In this document: positions 11,199 through 23,029 of the stretch, piece after piece
Layout of the letters: every line of letters starts with the position of its first letter
Position numbering within the stretch: position 1 is the first letter of the stretch
DNA from: Casuarina equisetifolia
Taxonomy: Eukaryota > Streptophyta > Magnoliopsida > Fagales > Casuarinaceae
Assembly: GCA_028551475.1 (NCBI GenBank)
Contig: CM052358.1
Coordinates: 13,375,938 to 13,439,937 of the forward strand
Direction of reading: 5' to 3'
Length of the DNA: 64,000 nt
Notes under the pieces: generated by a model
What the model saw: only the letters and a program-made list of their open reading frames with translations
What the model was told of the DNA's origin: nothing
Database searches by the model: none
Position numbers and translations under genes: made by a program

Positions 11199-11846
11199 GT
11201 TTGCACCAAACCTAATATTGCTTTTGCCACTGGAGTTTTTGGTAGATTTCAATCTAACTCTGGTCATGATCATTGGGTTGCTGCCAAGAAGGTTATGAGA
11301 TACTTGAAAAAAATAAGGAATTATATGTTAACTTATAGACATGTGGATGATTTGGAGCTTGTTAGGTATTCAGATGCAGATTTTGCAGGCGATAAGGATG
11401 ATTTGAAATCCACATCAGGTTATGTTTTTATTATGGCAGGTGGAGTAGTGTCATGGAAAAGCATTAAACAGACATTGATTACATCCTCCACCATGCATGC
11501 AAAGTTTGTGGCTTGTTATGGTGCGGTTGTTCAAGCCATTTGGTTGAAAAATCTTATAAAGTTGTTGATTGCCCTTGATTTTATTGAAAGGCCCGTTCAA
11601 TTATATTGTGATAATTTTGCTGTTGTGTCATTCATCAACGACAATAGAAATATCAAAGGGTCCAAGAACATAGAGATCAAATTTTTGACAATTAAAGAGA
11701 GGGTAAAGAACGGTGAAGTTGTAATGGAGCACATTGGAACAAATGCCATGGTAGCTGACCCACTTACTAAAGGGTTAAGTCCTTCTATATTGCAAAAGCA
11801 CGCTGATCGCATGGGTCTTTGTTCTTCATTTGATGCCTTTGTTTAG
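11199..11846 (+). pseudogene. copia RNase H
   Basis: Continues after the TAG at 11196 (CTKPNIAFATGV), then an open frame from 11295. RNase H residues are visible in RYSDADFAGD and in the STMHAKF segment (usually STxEAE, so the catalytic Glu position reads His). The YCDN motif follows. The ORF ends GLCSSFDAFV at 11846. Confidence 0.85.
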
Positions 11847-11932
11847 TGGGAGCTTATGCTCTCTATTTTAATGCTTTTGCTCAGTGGGAGCTATTGATAT
11901 TTGTTGAACACTTTTGTTTAGTGGGAGCTGAT
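11838..11932 (+). repeat. Three copies of a polypurine-like TTAGTGGGAGCT motif
   Basis: Directly after RNase H, (T/C)AGTGGGAGCT appears three times (about 11843, 11881 and 11919), spaced 36-40 bp. The motif resembles the true polypurine tract AAGTGGGAGAT at 12587-12597, suggesting duplicated tract sequences. Confidence 0.6.
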
Positions 11933-12586
11933 GCCTACTTCATTATTATGTATCATTGCAGCATTTGTTTGTTTATTGTTATGAAACTTTGATTGATGCA
12001 TGTATATCTTAGTTACCTGTCTATTGTTTAATTTTCATAAACTTGTGAGACACATATGTGCTTGTTTAAGACATGTTATAAAGTCTTGAGGGAGGTGCAA
12101 CCTTAAGCATTTGGCCAGGGCACATCATTGTGGCCATATTATAATGTCTTGTAGCACACAAATATTTATGTACTCGAGTATCCTACACAAGACATTTTAT
12201 ATTCTTTTGGGACGGTTTGTCAATGATGTTTGTCATTTGAAGTGATATTTCCCTATCAAGGTTTTGTCGGTGACGCTGGTCATTAGGAGAATGGGACTGA
12301 TAGGAGGGTAACATTACATTTCTTTTGTGGTGTTACTTGTCCACCACATTACCATATAAGATCTATATTCGTAAAGTGGAGAACTCTTGTGACTATCTTG
12401 GGAGTTATGTCTCTAAATGGCATAATAACCACTATTATCTTTGAGTTTGAAACTTTATGTGACAAGATCGGTAATAAGGGATGTTTCTGAATTATCTGGA
12501 CCATCATAAAATGTTTTTAAAATTATTTTCATATATATAAAATCTACTAATAGTATTATTTATTTTTATAATCATTGCTATAACCT

Positions 12587-12597
12587 AAGTGGGAGAT
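12587..12597 (+). other. Polypurine tract of the copia element
   Basis: AAGTGGGAGAT abuts the TGTTGG start of the 3' LTR at 12598, the expected position for the plus-strand primer. Confidence 0.8.
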
Positions 12598-13266
12598 TGT
12601 TGGCTCATTGTATGAGTCCATGTAATGTGGGCTTATATCAATGATGCATAAATGATCATTCCCTATCGTGGTGATGCAATGTGATTTTATTGGTCCATTT
12701 AATTGTACACACATTGTATATATATTCCCCTTTTGCATATATGGTACTGGTTGATGTGGGTCGTTGTCCATCTTATAGACTTTGATGAGTAAGGCTATTT
12801 GTATGGACATTTTATTAATTGGCTAAGTCTCCTCTCTAGCTCTCTGTTTATATATATATTTAATATATTTAATGTTGCTAAAGGGAGATATTTTGGAGAT
12901 AATAATGAGATATGTTTTATTGCGTTTAGTCATGGGAAACTACCCCTCAGGATAGTTTCACCACCTCATCCATCATGCCCTCTCTCCCGTAAAACACTAA
13001 GCACACAACTCACTAATAACCCACGACTTACACACACCAAGTAACTGCTTATTCACACGGGTAAATAAAAAGGACTTTTACGCAGTCATTGTTATCGCCT
13101 TCTCCCTAACCTTTTCACGCAGCAACTTTTGGCTATCTTATCAAGCTAGTATTTGGATAGAATAGAGTAGAAGACTTAATCCAAAATAGCGGCGCAAATG
13201 GAAAATACGATATGTCTTCTGATTTATTTATGTTACATATATTGAACCTATTATTTCTCTATATAC
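12598..13266 (+). repeat. 3' LTR of the copia element, first segment
   Basis: Matches the first about 669 bp of the 5' LTR and stops at the nested element. Its last 225 bp (13042-13266) recur on the other side of the insert at 14556-14780. Confidence 0.9.
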
Positions 13267-14555
13267 TGATAACTCTACTTTTATAGAGTTATTTTACCTA
13301 TTTTAGGCAATAAATAACTTTAATAATTGTGAGAAAATATTTGAACTCCTCTTTATTTACTTAAATTTATTTTGTATATGTAGCACAAGAAGGCAAGGAG
13401 AAAAGAGATGAACATGGAGAGCCTGATGCTTATTGTGTGGCAAAATCGTAATATCAGGATCAAGAAAGTCAAGATGGGCTTAGGCTTTGAATGATTGTTA
13501 TTAGATTTTATTGTTATTGGGTTTTCTAAATAATTAAAAAACCTAATCATATTAGGAGTTCAAAGCCTAATTAAATTAGGAGTTCAAAACCTAATTAAGT
13601 TAAGAGTTCAAAACCCAATTGTTTTAGATCTCTAAGACCCAATTCTACTAGGATAAGAGTAGGTCTAAACCTAAACCCTATTTAAGAGAAGAGAATAGGC
13701 AAAAGAAAGAAGAGGAGAAAATTAAACACAACTCAAGAGAGAGGCCAAGAATTCAAGGTTTTCTTGAAGAGAAGACAAAAAGGGTGACAGACTTCTTGTT
13801 CTTGGATTTAAGATACCTTCTTTATTTCTTATTACCATTCTTTCTTATTACCATTCTTTCTTATTATTTCTTTATGTTTTAGTTTATTTTTGTTAGAGTT
13901 ATGATGTAACCTAATTATGATTGTATGAATCTTATGATTATTATGTTTTGCAAGATATTTTATTAATGTGAAGTTACATATTACAAAATTTAATGCTTTT
14001 AGGTGATTAGCTACCACTTAGATGAGTTGATTTGTATGTTAAAGACCGACAGGAAATAGCATGCAGTTGCTTCTTGTAATATGTAACCATAGATTAAATA
14101 TGGATAGACATATACTATATTATTTGTGTGGCTTTCGATGTAAACTGGGAATATTCATAGATCCTAATGCATTTGGTTTGTTTCAATTCACATATAGAGA
14201 TATAGTGAATTAATGAACTAAGTAGGTTTGCTATATCTAGACATAAGATAGTAAATAAATTAGAAAATTCTGCCATTACATAGATATTATTTTTTTTGCA
14301 AGCATAAATAATCAATATTAGTACCTAGTAATTATGGTGAAGTCATATGCTCTAACATATTTCTTTTATTAAGTTTTCTTAGACTTAGTTAGTTAATCTA
14401 TCATCCATCAATTTGGTTTGCTAGATAAATTCTAGGAGTTATTCACTGTTAGTAATTAGTTGGTCTAGTAATCACCAATCTTTGTGGGACAATATCTTTC
14501 TTATCATTATATTACTTGTTCGACATGTTCACTTGCATATAAAATTCACCGAACA
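13267..14555 (+). mobile_element. Solo-LTR-like element nested in the copia 3' LTR
   Basis: 1289 bp starting TGATAACTC and ending CCGAACA, with TG...CA ends. Its ends and right half match, in inverted orientation, the solo LTR at 27562-29087; the middle differs in length and sequence, so they are related subfamilies. No internal domain is present. Flanking bases (TATAC left, TAACC right) are not a target duplication; a 225 bp direct duplication of the host LTR flanks it instead. Confidence 0.8.
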
Positions 14556-14830
14556 TAACCGCTTATTCACACGGGTAAATAAAGGGGCTTTTACACAATC
14601 ATTGTTATCGCCTTCTCCCTAACCTTTTCACACAGCAACTTTTGGCTATCTCATCAAGCCAGTATTTGGAGAGAATAGAGTAGAAGACTTAATCCAAAAT
14701 AGCGGCACAAATGGAAAAATACGGTATGTCTTCTGATTTATTTATGTTACATATATTGAACCCATTATTTCTCTATAATCAATGCCTAGATCCTGTAAAA
14801 GAGTCTCATTTGAGACGAAATTTTCTAACA
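14556..14830 (+). repeat. 3' LTR of the copia element, terminal segment
   Basis: 275 bp completing the 3' LTR. The first 225 bp duplicate 13042-13266 and the last 50 bp are unique, ending TCTAACA before the CACTT target repeat. Confidence 0.9.
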
Positions 14831-14980
14831 CACTTCACTAGTTTGCCTATGCTGGGCAAGCCAGAACTTGCTTTTTCTATCACTCCTATGCAAGGTCCAT
14901 TTATGTGTTGCTTGTATCCATTGACCGTCTTCTTCGTTTTGTTACGAACTGTAACTATTTTTTTTCCTTCTATAGAACAA
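14831..14980. repeat. Host segmental duplication, copy A right part
   Basis: Resumes the duplicated segment interrupted at 5605. 'gggcaagccagaact' and the stretch around 'ccattgaccgtcttcttcgt' match 18628-18720 in copy B. Similarity ends near 14980 after 'ccttctatagaac'. Confidence 0.7.
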
Positions 14981-17130
14981 TACAAATACGTTTCAATAAT
15001 AAGTGCTTCGCAATCCTCTCAGGCCTCTTCGGCCTCCTCGGCTCTGGCCGGAAAGGGGTTGCAAAAGGGACCGCACGACGCCATCACTGTCGCCATGGAG
15101 CCCAACGGTGGCCGACAATGGCAAGCTACCAGGATCCACAACGTGGGTGCCGGGAGCATGGGATAATTTATTTCGAGTCCGAACCTATTTTCTAAAGTCC
15201 CTTCTTAGAAATGGAAAATAAAAAATTAAAAGGGTTATGAAGGGTAATCTGTAACCATTTCAAATTACCTTCTTTTCACCTGCTCTTAGACTTTCTCTTT
15301 TGTTCGTATTCTTATTATTTTTGTAAATTCAGAACTAGAGAAACTAATTTAATTGACTAAGATTAATGATAAGAGTGTTAGTATTATTTTACTCTTCAAA
15401 AAATTACTAAATCAATCTCTAAGGTCTCATTTCTAATAAATAAATTTTTATTGGATCAAAATATTAGATTCAGGTGAAATTAGAAGATAAATAGAAAACA
15501 AAATACGAAGATTAACTGACAATTGTTGTTGGAATTGGGTTTGTCCAATCAATACTGAAGGCTTTCAAACCAATTTTTTCCCTCTGTTTTTGTCCTCATT
15601 TTATCTAATTATTGAAGGTGATTAGTTATCAAAATTGGAGTTTTCGTATACTCCATAAAAGCACCGTGTCGGAGGTGCTGTTTTTCTAAAAAAGGTAGTT
15701 AACAAGTTAAAATGCTGCATCTAATGTGGAAATCGAATTAGGCATGTTAAAATGAAGCATATTAGTATAAAAGGAAATACTAAGAAACATAAAGTCATTC
15801 ATAGTAGTCCATGAGAAGAATTATCTATCATATGAAACTTTTTACAGTCATAATCCATGTATTGAGCCCGTTATTAAGGACTAGTTGAAATAAGTAAAAT
15901 ATTGTGTTCACATCACAGTACTTTATAATCACACGAAGACAACTGTGTGTCATAGGGGCCAAGTGGAGACCCATAAGACACGTTTATCATCAGGAGACTC
16001 AAATGTGGTCCGCAGTCGATATAAGACAATTGCTCATTCTATCCGAAACTCTTTAGTGGCAGTTAATCAAAACCACTTTCTTCATCAAAGGAAGGCATGA
16101 TGTGTACTCATCTTCACACAAAAATGACTAAAGGTGCTTGTCGTACATTCTTCTGCTGCATTATCTGCGCCCATGTTTCTTCTGCTCTGTCTCTTCCTCG
16201 CGTTTTTTCTTTTTTTCTCGGCCTTAAGTGGTTGAACTTAGAATAAACGTGTCATGCATCTACTCCCATGGCTAGCAATGATGCCAAAAGAATCCAATCC
16301 TTGAATATGCAAACAAAGAATTGCCGTTCTGGTTAGCGGCTTCCACAAGTTCTTCACAGTCTAGTACTCTCCATCTCCTTTGGACGTCTAGAGAAAGCAC
16401 ATGCTATAGCTGTCTCAAATCTTCAAGTAATTTCGGGAGTGACGATCAAAGGGAGTTGGGTATCCTCTCGTATCTATTTTCTTTGAAGTAATAATTAGAG
16501 AACTAAATAAAATAATTAGATATATTTTTTAATTTGTATTTATTATATATGGGGGGAATGAAATAAAAAATAATTTTAAAATAGAATAGTTAACATCACA
16601 ATTATATTGACTAAAGTAAAAAAGATTATATAAAGAAGAATTTCTTTATTTCAAAATATAAAATTATTATAATAAGATGTTGTTTTGAGTAAAATTTAAA
16701 AGTTCTTATTTTTATATTTTTGTAATTTTTGTAATTTTTATATTATCAAAGTATATGTTTCTGTATTTCTATACACTATTTTTTATTGATGTAAATTTAT
16801 ATTTTTACAACAAAAAAAATGATTAGACACAAAGAAAACCGTTGTGTAACATTTGCAACTTTAAACTCACTAGATCGTATTTCCAAAGTGGCTTTTAATT
16901 GTATTCACGTGGCATCTCTATTATTAGATTCTTCCATATGATCTCGATAGACATTCGCCAAAATCTTTCGTCGTTTTTCACAAATCGCATGCATCCGTTG
17001 TTTTCAGCTAATGAAAACAACCCCATATATCACATTCACGATTCAGACTAACATGAATCTTGTGTTAGAATTGCTTTTCAATGGTATTCAAGTGGCACCT
17101 ATGCTCTCAGAAACTTTCATATTCTTTTGT
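14981..17130. other. Intergenic DNA
   Basis: A short GC-rich island at about 15010-15170 has three overlapping open frames, none with a recognisable domain. The rest is AT-rich without a gene I can support. Two diverged short blocks near 16880 and 17060 (both around 'ggcwcctctattc'-like text followed by 'ttcatat') hint at further old duplication. Confidence 0.4.
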
Positions 17131-18765
17131 TAAAGCAAATTGAAGCAATCACGAACGCTCTCCTCAAAAACGCTCTCCACTTTTGAAAAACCCGAACTTT
17201 TTTCTGCCCCATCTCCCGGCCGACGGTACTTTTTCTTCTTCCTTCCTCTTTCCCTTGTTTTTTCTTTTGATAATTAGATCTGTTTCACCTGAAGCACGTG
17301 TCTGTGATCTCCAGCAAAGACTTGACCCTTGCCACGCTAAGCCTTTCCAAGAAAGCGGCGTCTAACAAATTCCAATCTTTCTTACCGTAAAATTTGTTCA
17401 ATGGACAAGATCAATGGGATCAATGACCTAGAGCTTGATTGCATTATACAAATACGATCTTTGTGGTCCCTTCACCGAGATTTTGTTCACCAATCTTTCT
17501 GAAGAGAAAGTGTAAATTAGGTTGTAGCTTTTTTAGTTAGAACCCTCCACTAGATGGGTCGTTTTGATCATTAGTAATTGAAAGGAGACACGAGGAATTT
17601 TTTTTTCTCTCACGTGAATTATGCAGATGAGCCAGCTTTTGTCGCACACATTCATCAGCGTGCTTTCACACCACAAAGCGCATGTTTTAGAAAATTTGAT
17701 CATTTTCCATTGGATTCAGAGTAGCTGGATTTCAAAGAAATGAAGAGATTTTTTTAGTTAGAACCCTCCTCTACATGAGTGGTTGTGTTGATAATTCATG
17801 ATTGAAAGGAGACAAGAAGATTTTTTTTTTCTCACGTGAGTTATGCAGATGAGCCAGCTTTTGTCGCACTCATTCATCAGCGTTCTTTCACACCACAAGC
17901 ACATGTTTTAGAAAATTTGATCATTTTCCATTGGATTCAGAGTAGCTGGATTTCACAGAAATGAAGAGATTTTTTTAGCTAGAATCCTCCTCTACATGAG
18001 TCGCTGTGTTGATAATTCATGATTGAAAGGAGACAAGAAGATTTTTTTTTTCTCACGTGAATTTTGCAGATGAGCCAGCTTTTGTCGCACACATTCATCG
18101 GCGTGCTTTCACACCACAAACACATGTTTTAGAAAATTTGATCATTTTCCAATGGATTCCGAGTCGCTGGATGTCAGAATTTCAACAGAAATGAAGAGAT
18201 TTTTCTAGTTAGAACCCTTCACTACATGAGTCATTGTCTTGATCATTCGTGATTGAAAGGAGACGATAGGAATTTTTTTTTTCTCACGTCAATTTTGCAG
18301 ATAAGCCAGCTTTTGTCGCACACATTCATCAGCGTTCCTTCACACCACAAGCACATGTTTCACAAAATTTGATCATCTTCCATTGGTTTCGCAGTCGCTG
18401 GACGTCAGAATTTCGACAGAAATGAAGAGATTGATATCCCAACTGTGGTGTGATTTCAAACTCACTGTTGGAGTGATTTGAAGACTCTCCGATACGTAGT
18501 TGTAATGCTGAACATTAATAACATGCCGTTTTTGTTAGGATATGGGATTGATATGGTGGCCAACTGACTACAACCATGTCGGATGATTGACCGGTTCCCA
18601 TACAACACTGCACTAGCTTGCCTATGCAGGGCAAGCCAGAACTCTATGCAGGGTCCATTTATATGTATACCCCTTGGAGACCGGTTTGTTGCTTGTATCC
18701 GTTGACCGTCTTCTTCATTTTGCTCCGAACTGTAACTATTTTTTTTCCCCTTCTATAGAGCTTGT
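17131..18765. repeat. Host segmental duplication, copy B (intact empty site)
   Basis: Parallels 4894-5605 plus 14831-14980 but is uninterrupted. The join 'acaacactgcactagcttgc' at about 18602-18621 corresponds to the copia insertion point. It also carries about 65 bp missing from copy A (about 17392-17457) and a four-fold internal tandem repeat. Confidence 0.75.
17529..18430. repeat. Tandem repeat, four units of 221-230 bp
   Basis: Units begin with a T-run followed by tagttagaaccct at about 17529, 17749, 17971 and 18201. Each holds a run of T, a TCACGT element (a full CACGTG G-box in the first three units), 'agccagcttttgtcgcac' and 'aaaatttgatcat', and ends 'aaatgaagaga'. Only one unit exists in copy A (about 5218-5410), so the array arose in copy B or contracted in A. 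The units do not keep an open frame. Confidence 0.85.
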
Positions 18766-19129
18766 AAGTCATACATGGGAACCATTATCTTCCCACTTAT
18801 AACTATGGTTTGCTTGTGATTATAATACAAACAAGATTCATCCAGACTCTCTTCTCGATCTGAGCTACCTAAAGCTCTAGATTTCTCAGTTTTCCGTAAT
18901 TAAATGGACGATGGGTTCCACTTTTCTTGGCTTGATGTTCTTTATGTTTAAAGCATCGTAAAATATGATAATTGAAATTCGAAAGTAATAATGTTACCTT
19001 GTGCACCCAGTGATTTAGGTGACTATAAGTAGTATTTAAGATAATGACGGCAAACGAACACATTGTAAACAAGGTTCAATCATTCATAAATTACTTTTAC
19101 TGTATTTAATAACAAACCTTCTTCGAAGA
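18766..19129. other. Intergenic DNA left of the second copia remnant
   Basis: AT-rich sequence with no coding potential I recognise; the minus-strand open frame at 18869-19072 resembles nothing known. Confidence 0.4.
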
Positions 19130-19479
19130 TGATGTGGCATCCACCTGGATGCCACATATGCATGTTCAATGGGCGGTTCCCAAGGTGGGAACTACCCTCC
19201 ACAGTACTGCACTAGCTTGCCGTTCTTGGCAAGTTGAAGACTTTTTCTAGTTTTGCCTCGTAGAGGCTGTGTTCAGGTGACCCAAGCACCAAACATCAAC
19301 AGATCCCTACATCACAAGCAACAGGCCTGCCGCCCATAGTTTGAAGTTTGTTCTATAAAGTCCTAGTATTGTACATTTTGTAAATTTATCTTGGGACCAA
19401 TTTCTCCCAACCATTTGTCATGATTTTTCCTTGTTCATCAATAAACAAGATTTTTACCTAGTTTTTGTTATAATTTACA
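19130..19479 (+). repeat. 5' LTR of the second copia element
   Basis: 350 bp with TG start and CA end. Its first about 37 bases recur at 24476-24512. The primer-binding site at 19480 sets the right border. Confidence 0.7.
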
Positions 19480-20169
19480 TGGCATTGAGAGCAGGTTTCA
19501 ATTTTGTTTCTCCTTGTAGTTTTCTAGCACTCTAATTTTTTACCAAAACTGTGTTTTCTTTCTTTCTAGATCCTAATCGCTTCCTTGCAACCAATCATCC
19601 TGTTGTCCTAGGAAATGAAATATGAGTCATTTTCGTGCTCAGATTCTTCTTTTGACATTTCATTTTGGAGAGGATGACTTTGCTCCAATTCTTTGCAATA
19701 TGAAATCATTTCCCTATCTCTGTAGACAACAACGTCGTGTGCCACCATAACACAATGTCTTCTACCAATAGGACGATGTTCTTGCCTAACAACACAATGA
19801 TGTCATGTCTTGACTGATACAATGTTGTTTCTACATAACAACGCAGTGACACCATCTTAAGCACATAAACAATGCCACTTAGCTCCTTAACACTAACGAT
19901 GATGTTCCAAGTCTATGACACAATGCCATTTTTGCTTATCAAGCGTAAACAATGTCATTTCGATTGCGATGGCCAACATCTATTCAACCCACTCTAATAG
20001 CCACTCCAGTAGCAAATTTTAGGGTAGGAACCCTTCCCACACCAGTAGCCCTATGCCACGACCAATAGGCCTCACCGCACACCCTATGGCTCCACCAAAT
20101 GCCTACACCAGAAACCTGCATTGCATAAACCCTAGAACCGACCAATCCATTTTATTTGCTAATTGGAGA

Positions 20170-21060
20170 CGCGAATATGAAAGCCCTAGTGTCGATTAAG
20201 CTCACAGGGACATCTAATTACGTTGGCTGGTATGAGATGATGATAATTGATTTGTCAATCAAAAAAAAAGTTTGCTTTCATTAACGTGTTGTATCCTAAA
20301 GTCAAAATTGGATCTCCACTTCATCCTTTCTAAGAAATGGTGTAACTTTGTTTGTTACACCTAAAGTCTGAACTCTATCACCAATCACCTTCATGACAAT
20401 CTCATCTACACTAGAGACACATCTACCGCGTGGGCAAAACTTAGGGCATGTTACATTAGATCAACCTATCTATAGTTTACGGCGTGAGAAACAAACTTTG
20501 CATCATTTAGCAAAGCAGCAAGCCAATTTTAGCTTATTTTAGGCATCTTCATCTACTTTATGGATGAGTTTCACTTATTAATGGAATTCACTTCACTAGA
20601 GATGGCCATTTATCCGCCGTAGAGGGAACATTTAGAGACCATGAAATTTTACTAGCTTTTCAAAGGGCTAGATGATTGTTATTTGATGCTTCGAAAGCAA
20701 ATTCTAATGATGCAACTACTTCTGGACCTAATGAAGATCTACTTGATGCCCTACAAGGCAAAACACCACCGGAGCATTAAGGGGAAGACAATTGGAGAAG
20801 CTACTTTTGTTAAGGCAAAATACAAGTTTGACATAACAAGTCTCCCTCTAGGCACATGCTTTATTATGACAACATTAGGCTTGGGGATGATTGTTGGTCA
20901 AACTATTGAAACGACGTGTTGTTTACATTGAAGGCAACACAAAATGACCAGTTGTTTAGTCTAAGGTATTTCAAAAAATGTGATTTTTGTGACAAAAGGG
21001 GTATAAAAGGAAGAATGTTACTAGCTAACAGGCTCACAATGCAATTACTACAAGGTATAT
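20170..21060 (+). pseudogene. Remnant copia gag
   Basis: Fragments such as IKLTGTSNYVGWYEMM (near 20197) match the gag start of plant copia elements, and a decayed zinc-knuckle region (KCDFCDKRG) lies near 20978. Frames are broken by many stops. Confidence 0.55.
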
Positions 21061-21239
21061 GGGCATGAGCATAAAGAATTTTACAAAGTAAACAAATATT
21101 CACATGGACACAAGAATCCTAAGGAAAAAGCTAAGGCAAATCTAGTGGTGGAAGATTCTAATAAAGCCATTATTACTAAAATTGATTATCAACAATTCTT
21201 GAAATTCATGGACAAGGAGCATGCATAGCAAGGCCATGC

Positions 21240-22450
21240 ATATTTACCATATACCATTGATTTCATCAATCAATGTTGGATAATTTATTATGGTACTAGT
21301 AATCATATTACTGCTAATTTCAGTTGTCTAAAATCAATTGTTTCATGTGCATTTAGATCTAGAAAAGTTAAATTTTTGAATAGTATTAGTGTTATGATTA
21401 CACAAATTAACAATACCTATATATCCAACCATCTCCAATTGCACATAGTTTTATACTTACTAGATTTTAAATTTAATCTCATATTTGTATCCAAATTTTG
21501 CCATGAAAATAATTATCACATCATATTATATGCCAATTTTGTATATTTCAAAACCTTTCAACAAATAAAGTTAAGAGGCTAGATAGGATACGAAATGGGC
21601 TTTACTATTTTGTCATACATCCTAATAGGAAAAATATTGCATATTCTTCTAGGCATTGCCCGTGTTTTGTCAAGTTATAACATTTCAAATTTTGACATTT
21701 TAGGCTCAAGTATTTGTCCAAAGCTAAGTTTAAATTTATCAATGAATTAAATTTTGAAACTATTCCTTACAATAAGCATTATTCCATTTGTCCACTTATG
21801 AAGTAAACTTGTAATTTGTTTAGCTTATGGTGATGATATAGCGTAATGACTTTTAACCTAATTCATGTAAATGTATAAGGACCATATAGAATACCTAACC
21901 ATGATGGGTTATGATATTTTATCATAATTGTAGATGACTTTTATAGAGAAATACGGACATTCCTCATGATGGCCAAGAGTGAGATTTTTTCAGTATTAAA
22001 GGAGTTTCTCAACATAATGAGAAACTAGTTTTACACCATAATCAAATGCATTATGATAGATAATGCACACAATTTTTTCAATTATAACATCAAACAATTA
22101 TTTTCTCATGAGAAATTGCATATAAGAGCTCATATGTGCACTCCTCAACAAAATGATGTTGTAAAATGCAAACAATATAACATTGTAGATGTTATACAAG
22201 CATTAAAATTTTAAAGTAGCATACCCAGCAAGTTTTGAGGAAAGTGTATACTCATGGTCACTTATCTCATAAATAAGGTGTCTTCCTCAGTTTTACATGG
22301 TGTCACACCATTCGAGAAACTTTTTTGTAAACAATTAAAAAAATTATCTTAGGATTTTTAGTTGCTTTTGCAATGCTACCATAATGGGACAAAATTTGAT
22401 GCATGAGCAATTCTTAGCATATTCATGGAATATGTTTAAGGATTAAAAGG
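21240..22450 (+). pseudogene. Remnant copia protease and integrase
   Basis: Scattered pieces are recognisable: GPYRIPNHDG (near 21880), FIIIVDDFYR (near 21919, normally VDDxSR) and IDNAHNFFN (near 22057). They follow copia order but are separated by stops and shifts. Confidence 0.6.
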
Positions 22451-23029
22451 TTGCAAACTTTATAATCCTAAAACACACTTTCATAAGGGCATATTTCCTT
22501 TCTCACAAGTAAAGCCCAGATCACATTCCTTACTGTAGGTCCCTTCAACTAAACTTGTTGAGATACTCTCTGACATATAACATCACGTAAAGACTACTAC
22601 TGAATCAACTCCATTACTACTTCTTGCCATCACACCTATCAACCATAGTCTTGAGCCAACCATCTTATCACAGCTTGATTGCAATCCAATATCTTTACAG
22701 CCTTTAACAAACTCTTATAATGTCTTTTCTAACGATAAGACAAAAGACATCATACAATTATAAAAAAAAAAATCACCTAATACAGCCATTCCAATACCTC
22801 TTAGATTATCCACCAAGGAAACTTAACTATCACTTTGGTCGAATGACTATGTTTACCCTACCATTAATGCCTTCGAAAATAATTCATCATAATACCCTTT
22901 TTCAACCTACATTGCTTATCAACACCTTTCAACTAATAACTAGCATTTTATTGTATCCATTTTTACTGAAATGGAATCAATCTATCACCATAAGGCTATT
23001 AACAATCCTAGATGGCATGATGCCATAAT

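Larger units (their letters stand above)
5606..14830 (+). mobile_element. Ty1/copia LTR retrotransposon, near full length, with nested insert in the 3' LTR
   Basis: Both outer ends are defined: the 5' LTR begins TGTTGG at 5606, the 3' LTR ends TCTAACA at 14830, and the flanks carry the 5 bp target duplication CACTT (5601-5605 and 14831-14835). A primer-binding site, gag, protease, integrase, reverse transcriptase, RNase H and polypurine tract follow in copia order (integrase before reverse transcriptase). The coding region has several stops and frameshifts, so the element is not autonomous. The LTRs differ at 6 of the first 60 bases, all transitions, which indicates age and probable methyl-cytosine decay. 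The 3' LTR is split by another element at 13267-14555. Confidence 0.92.

Noticed and set aside
14711..15221. Three overlapping open frames across the copia LTR end and GC-rich island
   Set aside because: They begin in LTR sequence and continue into unrelated flank; no conserved domain.
17529..18430. CRISPR-like regular repeats
   Set aside because: Units are about 225 bp with no spacer structure, in a plant nuclear genome; this is a minisatellite-like array.
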